A stretch of DNA of 23,071 nt from a virus. The notes under the pieces were generated by a model. The model was not told the origin of the DNA, made no database searches, and saw only the letters and a list, made by a program, of their open reading frames with translations. Location of the stretch: positions 1 to 23,071 of IMG/VR virus record IMGVR_UViG_3300050015_000155, one strand, 5' to 3'. Made by a program: the position numbers and the translations under genes. Positions within the stretch are counted from its first letter, which is position 1, and each line of letters begins with the position of its first letter. Positions 1-6,817 of this stretch are shown here, in pieces.

Positions 1-78
1 GTTGATTATTACAATGCGTCAATTTTAAGGTTTAGGAACTATAAATTGCAGTACGCAATACAATACCCTGATGAATAA
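1..78 (+). CDS. 3' end of an unidentified gene (partial)
   Basis: Frame 1 is open from the left edge to a TAA and encodes the last 25 residues of a protein, ending QYAIQYPDE. It overlaps the start of the next gene by 8 nt (ATGAATAA), the compact junction seen throughout this window, which supports it as a real C-terminus. The fragment is rich in Tyr, Asn and Ile and too short to assign a family. Its position just before replication genes suggests an early gene. Confidence 0.55.
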   Translation, partial: VDYYNASILRFRNYKLQYAIQYPDE

Positions 79-457
79 TTGTACTATTTGCGGCTCTCAT
101 TGTGAAGATAAATTTTGCCCCGTCTGTCAGTATCACATAGACACTGGCGACCGTTCGGATATTCGTCAGCGGGTCAGGTATCACGACAATCGAGGCTATG
201 CCCTGATTAAGAAGATTTGTGAATTCTATAAGATTGAAGATGGCGACTTTTTTGAAGAGGGCAAGAGGCAGCCAGCAGCAAGGGCAAGATGTTTGTATTC
301 ATTCATCGCAGTTCGTAACCTACACTTTTCACAAAAGAAAGTAGCTGACTTCCTGAGCGTTTCTCCGTCGTTTGTATCTCAATGCCTCAAGGCTTGGATG
401 ATCAAATTAAAAAAGGAATCGGTGAGAAATAAATATCTGGAATTTATTAATTATTAA
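71..457 (+). CDS. Zinc-ribbon protein with DnaA domain IV-like HTH
   Basis: A 128-residue protein. Residues 4-19 hold two CxxC pairs (C4/C7 and C16/C19, with an extra C11), a likely zinc ribbon. Residues about 45-112 follow the pattern of the C-terminal DNA-binding domain of DnaA: a helix like that before the basic loop (ICEFYKIEDGDFF), an Arg/Ala-rich helix (RQPAARARCLYSF), then a helix-turn-helix (KKVADFLSVSPSFVSQCL). In DnaA this domain binds DnaA boxes, but here the AAA+ ATPase part is absent. The gene lies in the same block as the organiser and helicase genes, so a role in origin recognition or in regulating the early operon is plausible; this is inference. The DnaA resemblance is from pattern reading, not a search, and a generic transcription regulator is the main alternative. 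Confidence 0.7.
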   Translation: MNNCTICGSHCEDKFCPVCQYHIDTGDRSDIRQRVRYHDNRGYALIKKICEFYKIEDGDFFEEGKRQPAARARCLYSFIAVRNLHFSQKKVADFLSVSPSFVSQCLKAWMIKLKKESVRNKYLEFINY

Positions 458-459
458 AA

Positions 460-858
460 ATGTACGTATCTAAAAAAGATAGGGAGATTATAAGGCTGAA
501 ATTTGGCGGAAGATGTGCCTATTCTGGGACTGAATTAGAACCAGACTGGCAGATAGACCATGTTAATCCTATTGTAAGAAATTGGTGGACAAATACGGTT
601 CTATTCGAAAAAGAACACAATATTAATAATATGTTCCCGGTTCAGAAAACAATCAATCACTACAAGGGTTCAATGTTTTTAGAATTATTCAGGACGTGGT
701 ATTTAGGCGGATTACACGAACGTTTGAAACAAATTCCTAAAAATCCACGTACCGAAAATGGACAAAAGCGAAAAGATTATCTATTGAAGATTGCCGGATA
801 TTTTGGGATTACAGAGAATAAACCGTTTTCAGGAAATTTTTACTTTGAAACATTTTGA
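460..858 (+). CDS. HNH endonuclease-like protein
   Basis: A 132-residue protein with the HNH arrangement: an acidic-His pair (D33-H34 in QIDHVNP), an Asn cluster (N54-N57) and a downstream N66-H67 in INHYKG, spaced as in the beta-beta-alpha metal fold that cleaves DNA. C19 could belong to a structural site, but I see no paired CxxC. The start follows the previous TAA by 2 nt. Small phage HNH proteins serve either as free-standing homing nucleases or as packaging accessory nucleases. This one lies in the early block, away from the terminase, which favours the first or a recombination role. Substrate is unknown. Confidence 0.75.
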   Translation: MYVSKKDREIIRLKFGGRCAYSGTELEPDWQIDHVNPIVRNWWTNTVLFEKEHNINNMFPVQKTINHYKGSMFLELFRTWYLGGLHERLKQIPKNPRTENGQKRKDYLLKIAGYFGITENKPFSGNFYFETF

Positions 859-884
859 TTATTAAAAAACTATTCATATCTTTG
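854..884 (+). promoter_or_regulatory. Consensus Bacteroidota promoter
   Basis: TTTG at 854-857, a 19-base spacer and TATCTTTG at 877-884 match the Bacteroidota housekeeping consensus (TTTG, 17-23 bases, TAnnTTTG). The upstream box overlaps the stop codon of the HNH gene. Transcription would begin near 888-892, directly at the hairpin described next. Confidence 0.65.
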
Positions 885-892
885 AAAGGTTA

Positions 893-921
893 ACCACTCA
901 CCCGAAGCAGTGGTATTTTTT
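893..921 (+). terminator. Terminator-like hairpin just after a promoter
   Basis: ACCACT (893-898) pairs with AGTGGT (909-914) around a 10-base loop and is followed by A and six T (916-921). The form is that of a weak intrinsic terminator or attenuator. It begins only a few bases after the predicted start site of the 854-884 promoter, so it may cap the transcript, attenuate it, or end transcription arriving from upstream. The 6-bp stem is short, so strength is uncertain. Confidence 0.4.
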
Positions 922-932
922 GAACGAAATTG

Positions 933-940
933 TAACTTTG
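933..940 (+). promoter_or_regulatory. Second -7 element, adjacent to the HTH start
   Basis: TAACTTTG fits TAnnTTTG and ends 6 bases before the ATG at 947, so transcription would start at or next to the start codon. I find no TTTG at the expected upstream distance (about 910-913 reads GTGG). The element is suggestive only. Confidence 0.35.
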
Positions 941-946
941 TAAATT

Positions 947-1135
947 ATGGCAGAACTGATACTAATTAAAACGTCCGAAAAGGTTTTAGTCTGGTTGCAC
1001 CGGGAGAATAAAACCCAGCAATGGTTAGCCGATCAATTTGAGGTTACCAGGCAGGCGGTAAGTCAAAAAATAGCAGACAACTTTTTTTCAGTCAAAGACG
1101 TGATTATTTTAAAGAGACTTGGATGTCCCTTGTGA
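947..1135 (+). CDS. Tiny HTH DNA-binding protein (Cro-like)
   Basis: A 62-residue protein almost entirely composed of one HTH domain. Residues about 23-43 read TQQWLADQFEVTRQAVSQKI, with the first helix, the turn and a recognition helix (RQAVSQKI) typical of XRE/Cro repressors. Size fits a minimal phage Cro-like regulator. It is the first gene after two promoter-like elements and a terminator-like hairpin. The dyads there (GGTTAACC at 888-895, ACCACT/AGTGGT) are candidate operators for autoregulation, which is inference. No partner repressor gene is seen on the opposite strand in this window. Confidence 0.65.
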   Translation: MAELILIKTSEKVLVWLHRENKTQQWLADQFEVTRQAVSQKIADNFFSVKDVIILKRLGCPL

Positions 1136-1169
1136 TATTTTTTTTAAATAAATTTTAACAATGTAAATT

Positions 1170-1355
1170 ATGAATTCAAAAGTATTAACCATTGAAGATA
1201 ATGAAAATAGGTTAGAAATCTACATTAATTCAAAAGGAAACATTATCATAACGCTTACCGATAAATCTGATGAAGATTTTAGGGTGATACAATTAGAACC
1301 AGATGATGTTAGTGAGTTAATCAAAGAACTAAAAAGACTTTCAAAATATATCTAA
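1170..1355 (+). CDS. Small acidic protein of unknown function
   Basis: A 61-residue protein with alternating hydrophobic strand-like segments (RLEIYINSKGNIIITLTD) and a C-terminal helix with heptad-like leucines (VSELIKELKRLSKYI). It has no catalytic motif, signal peptide or membrane segment. It is followed without a gap by the replisome-organiser gene (stop TAA 1353-1355, next ATG 1356), so the two are probably co-translated. It may be an early accessory factor; I do not recognise the family. Confidence 0.55.
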   Translation: MNSKVLTIEDNENRLEIYINSKGNIIITLTDKSDEDFRVIQLEPDDVSELIKELKRLSKYI

Positions 1356-2075
1356 ATGGAAGGTTGGATTAAATTACATCGGAAAATAGCTCAACACTGG
1401 ATTTATAAAAATTCAGACTATGTAAAAGCATGGATTTGTATTTTAATTACAGTAAATTACGAAGATAAAAAAGTACTTATTCACGGTGAATTGATCGAGT
1501 GTAAACGAAGCCAGAGCCTTTTGAGTTTATTAAGTTGGGCCAAATTATTTGGTAAAAACTGGACAATTCAGAAGGTCCGTACATTTTTCGAACTATTAAA
1601 AAGTGATTCAATGATTCACACGGAAGGTCTACCAAAAACAACACGGTTAACAGTTTGCAATTATGACGATTACCAGACCGATCAACAGACAGATAACACA
1701 CAGATAACATTCAAACAACAGACAGATAACACACAGATAACAACAACTAAAGAAGTTAAGAAATTAAGAAGTAAAGAAGTAAAGAATAAAGAAGAGGAGT
1801 TGATTAAAGAAATTGATATTTTACCAGAATTCAAAGAGCCTTTTAAAAACTGGTTACAATTCAAAAGATTACGCGGTGAATCATACAAGGATAAACAGTC
1901 AACTTCACTGGCATATAAAAAACTTCTGAAACTTTCGGGAAATAATTTAATAAGGGCCGTTCAAATAATCGAGGAATCAATGGCAAATAATTACGCTGGT
2001 TTATTTCCTTTGAAACAAGAAAAGAACGGATCGCAGCCACAAAACCAAACAATAGAAGTAAGATTTGAAAAATGA
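1356..2075 (+). CDS. Replisome organiser / DnaD-like replication initiator
   Basis: A 239-residue protein. Residues 1-105 match the N-terminal winged-helix pattern of phage replication proteins of the DnaD/replisome-organiser type: GWIKLHRKIAQHWIY, a Trp-rich helical core, then a segment ending RLTVCNYDDYQ. Residues about 106-150 are a low-complexity linker with two copies of QQTDNTQIT followed by a Lys/Glu-rich run. The C-terminal part (about 155-225) is helical, with a KRLRGESYKDKQ segment that resembles the C-terminal helical region of such initiators. These proteins bind the phage origin and help load the helicase. The next gene is a DnaB helicase, overlapping by 4 nt (ATGA). The linker DNA carries iterons, as in phages whose origin lies inside the initiator gene. 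The family call rests on pattern and context. Confidence 0.75.
   Translation: MEGWIKLHRKIAQHWIYKNSDYVKAWICILITVNYEDKKVLIHGELIECKRSQSLLSLLSWAKLFGKNWTIQKVRTFFELLKSDSMIHTEGLPKTTRLTVCNYDDYQTDQQTDNTQITFKQQTDNTQITTTKEVKKLRSKEVKNKEEELIKEIDILPEFKEPFKNWLQFKRLRGESYKDKQSTSLAYKKLLKLSGNNLIRAVQIIEESMANNYAGLFPLKQEKNGSQPQNQTIEVRFEK
1677..1800 (+). other. Candidate phage replication origin inside the organiser gene
   Basis: The segment combines iterons (1689-1742) with a strongly purine-biased, AT-rich stretch (about 1746-1800) built from repeated AAAGAAGT/AAGAAAT-type units. This is the layout of an initiator-binding cluster beside an easily melted region. It lies within the initiator gene and just before the helicase gene, a placement known from lambda O and from several phages of Gram-positive bacteria. 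Proposed from architecture only. Confidence 0.5.
1689..1742 (+). repeat. Four phased 10-bp iterons (ACAGATAACA)
   Basis: Exact copies of ACAGATAACA start at 1689, 1700, 1722 and 1733. Spacings are 11, 22 and 11 bp, so all lie on one face of the helix. Two larger direct repeats of 27 bp (1683-1709 and 1716-1742) contain them. A degenerate copy, ACCGATCAACA, lies at 1677-1687. The 33-bp period is 11 codons, so the repeats also give a repeated peptide in the host protein. Confidence 0.85.
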
Positions 2076-3484
2076 AACGAATTAAAGAGCGTCCGATAAT
2101 TAATCTGGAACAATACGGCAAAGTACCACCACAGGCCGTTGATGTGGAAGAAGCAATTTTGGGAGCCTTTATGTTGGAGGCGGACGCTTATCTAATGAAC
2201 CCGGTAAATCCTGAAATGTTTTACAAGGATCAACACCGGAAAATTTGTGAGGTTATTCAGAAAATGTCAAAGGGGCAAAAGAAGATTGATTTACTCACGG
2301 TTTGCAGGCAAATTAAAGATGATGGAATTTTAGAAGAGATTGGCGGGCCGCTTTATATAGCGCAACTCACAAACCAGGTTTCAACCGTTGCGCACCTGTC
2401 GCATCATATTTTAATACTGAAGGATAAATACCTTCGCCGGGAAATGATCCGGATGTCGTCAGAATTACAATCAGGGGCCTATGATGAAAATATAGACCTT
2501 TCGGAAATTATCGAATCAGCTCAGGAAATCTTCATGAAACTTTTGGGCGATGAAATGGAAAGCGTTAAATCGTTTACCGAAATTTCAGAAAGCATATCGG
2601 AAACAATCCAAAGCAACGCAACCGCAAAAATTACTCACACTGGAATAACCACGGGTTTTAAGAAGTTTGATCAGTTCGCGCACGGGATGCAGCCGGGTGA
2701 CCTGGTTGTAATAGCAGGGGAGAGTTCGCACGGTAAAACAATGTTAGCGACAAACATAGTAACACACGCCGCAAAACAAGGTTATCCTTGCGACGTTCAC
2801 AGCTTGGAGATGTCAGGGGTGCAACTTGTAAGCCGGATTATTTCGATTGAGTCAGGAATTTCTGCAAAAGATATGCTATTCCAAAGATTAGGGCCGGAGT
2901 CAATCACTCACATAAATTCACATATCTCAAAAATGGCCGGGTTGCCGATTTACTTTGATGACAAAAGTACGGCATCGGTTCAAAAGATTTGCGCTTCGAT
3001 CCGTAAAATGGTTCTGAAATTTGGGGTTAAACTTGTGATGGTAGATTATCTTCAACTCGTTTCAGGGGACGCAAGTGCGGGCCGGGAGGAGGAGATCGGA
3101 CAAAATGCAAGGATCTTTAAAAACATCGCAAAGGAGTTAAATATTGTGGTTATCCTGTTATCTCAATTTAGTAACTCAGAAAGCCACGTCCCGAACACAG
3201 GCAGACTTCGCGGGTCTGGTCAAATCAAAGAAGCTGCAGACCTTGTAATTTTGGTATGGATACCGGAAATAAACAATATCATGTGGGTTAAGCGCGAAGA
3301 CGGAACAGAGGAAAGTATGAAGGGTAAAGCTGGTATAATCGTCGGTAAAGGCCGCAACACGGGAACAATGGATTTTACTGTTAATTGTGACAGGAATATA
3401 AACCGGATGTGGGATATTGAATCGGAGTTTTTTGAACCAATTAACCGAATTGAATCAGTAAAAAGAGAAGATGATCCATTCTGA
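2072..3484 (+). CDS. dnaB: Replicative DNA helicase, DnaB family
   Basis: A 470-residue protein of usual DnaB length. An N-terminal all-helical domain (PPQAVDVEEAILGAFMLE at 19-36) precedes a RecA-like ATPase domain from about residue 190. The Walker A is G216-T223, reading GESSHGKT. The Walker B is in LVMVDYLQL, followed by ILLSQFSNS and by LRGSGQIKEAADLVILVW, which matches the conserved LR-SG-I--DAD segment. The C-terminal GKGRNTGT corresponds to the K-R-G-TG arginine-finger region. It would form a hexameric helicase that unwinds the phage origin 5' to 3'. Overlap of 4 nt with the organiser gene implies coupled translation. S, S and H inside the P-loop replace the more usual R-P-x, so the sequence is divergent but all essential residues are present. 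Confidence 0.93.
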   Translation: MKRIKERPIINLEQYGKVPPQAVDVEEAILGAFMLEADAYLMNPVNPEMFYKDQHRKICEVIQKMSKGQKKIDLLTVCRQIKDDGILEEIGGPLYIAQLTNQVSTVAHLSHHILILKDKYLRREMIRMSSELQSGAYDENIDLSEIIESAQEIFMKLLGDEMESVKSFTEISESISETIQSNATAKITHTGITTGFKKFDQFAHGMQPGDLVVIAGESSHGKTMLATNIVTHAAKQGYPCDVHSLEMSGVQLVSRIISIESGISAKDMLFQRLGPESITHINSHISKMAGLPIYFDDKSTASVQKICASIRKMVLKFGVKLVMVDYLQLVSGDASAGREEEIGQNARIFKNIAKELNIVVILLSQFSNSESHVPNTGRLRGSGQIKEAADLVILVWIPEINNIMWVKREDGTEESMKGKAGIIVGKGRNTGTMDFTVNCDRNINRMWDIESEFFEPINRIESVKREDDPF

Positions 3485-3554
3485 AAATATTTTCACCTAT
3501 TTAACAAAACATGACAAAAGTCATAGATTCCCCAGTTTTTTAACCCTAAATTTA
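3483..3554 (+). promoter_or_regulatory. Intergenic region with two dyads and a weak -7 element
   Basis: The 96-base gap after the helicase holds a perfect 12-bp palindrome GAAAATATTTTC (3483-3494, overlapping the stop codon), an inverted repeat ATGAC-AAAA-GTCAT (3511-3524) and TAAATTTA (3547-3554), one base off TAnnTTTG. This could be an operator/promoter for the downstream gene chain. The promoter lacks a clear upstream box. Confidence 0.35.
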
Positions 3555-3580
3555 CAGTACAAAAATTAAAAAAAGACAAG

Positions 3581-4036
3581 ATGAGACCAAAAAACTACGA
3601 TCCGCTGATAGATGGAGCAATATCTCACAGGGCTTTGATATCAGTAATGGAAGATTTAAAACATGAGAGGGTTTTTACAATGAACTCACATGAGTTACAA
3701 CTCAGAAAAGTGAGCTACTCAACTCAATTAAATTCTGCACTTATCGGAATTGGATTAATTGATAAGTATTCAAAAAGATTACTTGTATCTGATTTTAATA
3801 TTGGGGAGGTAATTAAGAAGGTAAAACTATATGCCAAAGAGAGGAAAGGGTCAAGACCGAGAATTAACCACCAATCCGATTTTAGCCAATCACACATAAG
3901 TTATATTGACAGATTGGAGAAATCTGAGACTAACAGAAAAAAAACCGAGGTGTCTGATTTGTCTGATAAGGAGTTAGTTGATGAACTAAGAAAAAGAGGT
4001 TTTGAAGTAAAGGCCATTAAAATGATTGAATTATGA
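3581..4036 (+). CDS. Phage protein of unknown function with conserved C-terminal helix motif
   Basis: A 151-residue basic protein. The N-terminal half (MRPKNYDPLIDG, then a Leu/Ile-rich region to about 80) looks folded; about 85-120 is a polar linker. The end, DLSDKELVDELRKRGFEVKA (126-145), is a short amphipathic helix pair of a type I associate with the tails of several Bacteroidota phage proteins, perhaps an interaction motif. The start is preceded by an A-rich stretch with no Shine-Dalgarno. It is the first gene of a chain linked by ATGA overlaps. Function unknown. Confidence 0.6.
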   Translation: MRPKNYDPLIDGAISHRALISVMEDLKHERVFTMNSHELQLRKVSYSTQLNSALIGIGLIDKYSKRLLVSDFNIGEVIKKVKLYAKERKGSRPRINHQSDFSQSHISYIDRLEKSETNRKKTEVSDLSDKELVDELRKRGFEVKAIKMIEL

Positions 4037-4215
4037 CAACTTTTAAAAACAAGAACTTCACAAAACGCGATTACGAAGCAACAAACGTAGTTTTCTGCCA
4101 ATCATTCACAGCCCCGGATGCTAACTGGAAAAAATGCAAAGAGTCTGAAATTAAGGCCATGAAGTGCGGCAAGTTGTATGTTAAGGATTGTGTAAGATAT
4201 TTTGGATATTTATAA
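4033..4215 (+). CDS. Small basic protein of unknown function
   Basis: A 60-residue protein rich in Lys, Phe and Tyr with four Cys (C22, C35, C45, C53) too irregularly spaced to name a zinc finger. It begins in a 4-nt ATGA overlap with the previous stop. No recognised domain. Length and context fit the small early phage genes that often target host functions, but nothing here shows that directly. Confidence 0.55.
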   Translation: MTTFKNKNFTKRDYEATNVVFCQSFTAPDANWKKCKESEIKAMKCGKLYVKDCVRYFGYL

Positions 4216-4226
4216 ACAGTAAAAAG

Positions 4227-4541
4227 ATGAAAATAAAAATTAAACACGCAACAACTGAGGGAATTAAAGAAAGCGAAGGAACTTTATTTGAGGCTCATGG
4301 TTATCAGTTTTGCCTAATGCACGATAAAGAAGAGGGATGGTTTGGTGCAATTGAGTTGTCTACCGGATGCTCTGTCAATGTTTTTGACGAAGACTTTTAT
4401 ACCAGAGCAATTGCAATGAAGCGTCTTAAAAATGACATCTTACAGAAATCTACCGATGATTATAAGAGATCAATTGAGCAGGTCAAAAATACCTATTGTA
4501 AACAATATAATTTTTCACTTCCCCTAAATCAACCAGTATGA
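4227..4541 (+). CDS. Protein of unknown function
   Basis: A 104-residue protein. I start it at ATG 4227, preceded by AAAAAG, rather than at an upstream TTG (4188) that would overlap the previous gene. The first half is strand-rich (MKIKIKHATTEGI, GYQFCLMHDKEEGWFGAIEL), the second a charged helix (AIAMKRLKNDILQKSTDDYKR). No catalytic motif is evident. Ends in an ATGA overlap with the next gene. Confidence 0.6.
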   Translation: MKIKIKHATTEGIKESEGTLFEAHGYQFCLMHDKEEGWFGAIELSTGCSVNVFDEDFYTRAIAMKRLKNDILQKSTDDYKRSIEQVKNTYCKQYNFSLPLNQPV

Positions 4542-4747
4542 CAGACCTAAAATTCATCCGCCTATATTTTGCCGAACCCCTTCATCAGCAGTGTATCTAC
4601 CAGGCTGAAATCGAGAACCTGGCCGGGGTTGAAAACGGGACTATACAGACAGCCTTGACGGTTGACGATGCGGTGAGTGAGGAAGATTTGAAAATGATAG
4701 TAATAACCTTAAAATTAATAGGAAAATGGAAACAGAAAACGCAGTAG
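4538..4747 (+). CDS. Small protein of unknown function, ends at TAG
   Basis: A 69-residue protein with no recognised domain. It overlaps the previous gene by ATGA and the next gene by 22 nt. Its stop is TAG at 4745-4747, one of only two confident genes here using TAG. An in-frame TAA follows after one codon (4751-4753), so readthrough would add only two residues. Confidence 0.55.
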   Translation: MTDLKFIRLYFAEPLHQQCIYQAEIENLAGVENGTIQTALTVDDAVSEEDLKMIVITLKLIGKWKQKTQ

Positions 4748-6117
4748 TGGTAATTTTACCAAATGAAGTTCAGGAGTTGGCAGTTAAGGTTTCAGCCGAC
4801 AAACAGAAAGAAGTTAGTAATGTACTAACTCAAATTTTCACGGGAACAGCCGACTGGAAACAGCAAGCTGACTCAATTGTAGTTAAGGACATTAACGACA
4901 AAATGAGCATCCAAATGGCTGATGCAGGCAGGCGCAACGTAAAAACTGCCAGACTTGCAGCAGAGAAAATATTCGATGCAAAACGCGATGAGGTGCAACA
5001 GATCAAGGCAGAATACGACCTTGAAGATAAATTATGGTTGAAAGCAAAACAGACCATGCAGCTACTTTTCAAAGATGTTGAAAACACATTTGAGTACAAG
5101 GCTAAATTTGCCGAACGGTACGAAGCCGAACAAAAGGAACTTCGCACACAAAACCAGATCGAAAAGGTTAAACCATTTGCGGAATTGAACCGCTTTGAGT
5201 TTGAAAACATGAGTGAAGAGATGTTTACTATTTTCCTGACAGGTACTGAAAAGTCATATGATGACTGGATCGAAGCCGAACAAAAAGCAGAAGACGAAAG
5301 AATTGAACAGGGAAGAATCCTGCAATTATATGCAGAGCGCAAAGAGGCAATTATGGATTTATGGCCGTATGTTTTGCCGGAAGATAAACACGCCAATCTT
5401 GGTCATCTGGACGATCAGGGATGGGCTATTTTTACACAAAACCTAAATAATGCCAAATTAAAAAAGGAAGCAGAACAGAAACGGATCAATCAGGAAAATG
5501 TAAGGTTACAGGAGGAAAATAAAAAACAGGCCGCAAGGATCGAAGCAGAGATACTATTTCAAAAGGAACAACAGGCTAAAGCAGATCAGGAACGTAAAGA
5601 GATTGAAGAGAAAGCCAGAAAAGAAGCTGAAATCAGAGAGAGAAGAAATGCCGAACTAAGGCCGTATATTGTACTTATTCGGGATTATTCCAAGATGTTG
5701 AACCATTCAGAATCGGAATATCAAAAAGAACTTGCAAACCTGAAAGTAGCGTACAAATTAGAACGCGAATATGAAGAGTCTGAACGTCTCAAAAAAATTG
5801 ATATTGAGACCAAACAAATCGAAGAGTATCAAAAGGCAGAATCTGAAAGGGTTAAATTATCCGCTGAATTACAGGCCAAAAAAGACGCTGAACTGAAATA
5901 TCAACAGGAATACGACCGCAAAGAAAAAGAACGCAAACAGGCAGAAGAAAAGGAATCCAAAGCTCCGGACAAAATCAAGATGACCAAATGGATTGACTCC
6001 CTGAATATCGCAGTTCCTGAACTTTCAAACCTTAATGCAATGGCAACGGCAAACGTAATTTCACAAAAGTTTGAAGCGTTCAAAGTTTGGGCAAAACAGC
6101 AAATCGAAACACTATGA
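4726..6117 (+). CDS. Large coiled-coil protein with three degenerate repeat modules
   Basis: A 463-residue, highly charged protein dominated by Glu/Lys/Gln coiled coil (about 60-140, 245-307 and 350-410). Three related modules interrupt the coils: 140-170 (EKVKPFAELNRFEF..MSEEMFTIFL), 205-240 (RKEAIMDLWPYV..LDDQGWAIFTQNL) and 307-337 (RNAELRPYIVLIRDYSKML..ESEYQKEL). Each has R, then L/PY/PF, then an acidic-aromatic helix ending in Leu. The last 45 residues (KMTKWIDSLNIAVPEL to the end) form a small helical domain. There is no signal peptide or membrane segment. Its place among early genes suggests a nucleic-acid or scaffold role in replication or recombination rather than in the virion. It could also be a structural filament. 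Overlaps the next gene by ATGA. Confidence 0.7.
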   Translation: METENAVVVILPNEVQELAVKVSADKQKEVSNVLTQIFTGTADWKQQADSIVVKDINDKMSIQMADAGRRNVKTARLAAEKIFDAKRDEVQQIKAEYDLEDKLWLKAKQTMQLLFKDVENTFEYKAKFAERYEAEQKELRTQNQIEKVKPFAELNRFEFENMSEEMFTIFLTGTEKSYDDWIEAEQKAEDERIEQGRILQLYAERKEAIMDLWPYVLPEDKHANLGHLDDQGWAIFTQNLNNAKLKKEAEQKRINQENVRLQEENKKQAARIEAEILFQKEQQAKADQERKEIEEKARKEAEIRERRNAELRPYIVLIRDYSKMLNHSESEYQKELANLKVAYKLEREYEESERLKKIDIETKQIEEYQKAESERVKLSAELQAKKDAELKYQQEYDRKEKERKQAEEKESKAPDKIKMTKWIDSLNIAVPELSNLNAMATANVISQKFEAFKVWAKQQIETL

Positions 6118-6596
6118 AACCAGTAAAATTATCAGAGTTAAAAGTCGGCGATCAGGTTTACGATATAAAAACAAATCATATTGGACATGCAACGTTTTTT
6201 CAGGTTGTGAAAATTAAGAGTGGATCAATCTATTTAAAACCTGTCGGAGGGTTCAATGATTATCTTGTTGCGGATGATGGGAATGTAAGATTTTCAATCT
6301 TTTCAAAAGAGGATTTTTACAAACTACAACTTTCAGATTTAACCTTCGACCACGCCGACAAATATGGACAAATCAGAATTCCCAACCCGGACGCTCCCGG
6401 ATCATGTAAGGTATTCACGAAAGTCCGCAGGGACTGTTTTAACGAGTTTGTAGCTGAAATGATGGTAAGATACAACAATCCGGTAATAAGCGTTCAGTGG
6501 GGACGTGTGACTATCCACAGCGAGAAATTTACAGCAGATGTTGAAAGGCAAAATAAAGCGTGCCAAAGTTGGTGCGATCAAAATACAGCAGAATGA
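6114..6596 (+). CDS. Protein of unknown function with SH3-like N-terminus
   Basis: A 160-residue protein, started at ATG 6114 in an ATGA overlap with the coiled-coil gene; an upstream TTG in frame is not needed. The beginning KLSELKVGDQVYDIKTNHIG is the pattern of a small beta-barrel (KVGDxV..) seen in SH3-like and translation-factor-like folds. The rest is strand-rich with Trp and Cys near the end and no catalytic signature. Context gives only membership in the early small-gene chain. Confidence 0.6.
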   Translation: MKPVKLSELKVGDQVYDIKTNHIGHATFFQVVKIKSGSIYLKPVGGFNDYLVADDGNVRFSIFSKEDFYKLQLSDLTFDHADKYGQIRIPNPDAPGSCKVFTKVRRDCFNEFVAEMMVRYNNPVISVQWGRVTIHSEKFTADVERQNKACQSWCDQNTAE

Positions 6597-6817
6597 AACT
6601 AAAAATGGAACAAATTGAAAAACTGGAAGAAGCCGCAAGAAAGCACTCAGGTGTAATGGGAAAGCAATTATCATTTTTTCAGGGTGGTAAGTTTGGAATA
6701 CAACTGCAATGCGGAAAGATTGAGGAATGGGCAGAACAAGCGAAATGGAATGCTGAAGAGGGAAATGTAGTTATTTCATTTGAAGCATTAAAACAATTTC
6801 TAAATCAAACGAAATGA
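6593..6817 (+). CDS. Small protein of unknown function
   Basis: A 74-residue protein, started at ATG 6593 in the ATGA overlap with the preceding stop; an upstream GTG exists but would overlap more deeply. It ends with NVVISFEALKQFLNQTK. The pattern 'ISFEALKxFL' recurs two genes later as 'ISVEALKKWV', suggesting these small proteins share a C-terminal helix. No known domain. Confidence 0.6.
   Translation: MKLKMEQIEKLEEAARKHSGVMGKQLSFFQGGKFGIQLQCGKIEEWAEQAKWNAEEGNVVISFEALKQFLNQTK

Noticed and set aside
6510-6518. DnaA box (CTATCCACA) inside a small gene
   Set aside because: It is one base from consensus, single, and within coding sequence. Nothing similar clusters nearby.
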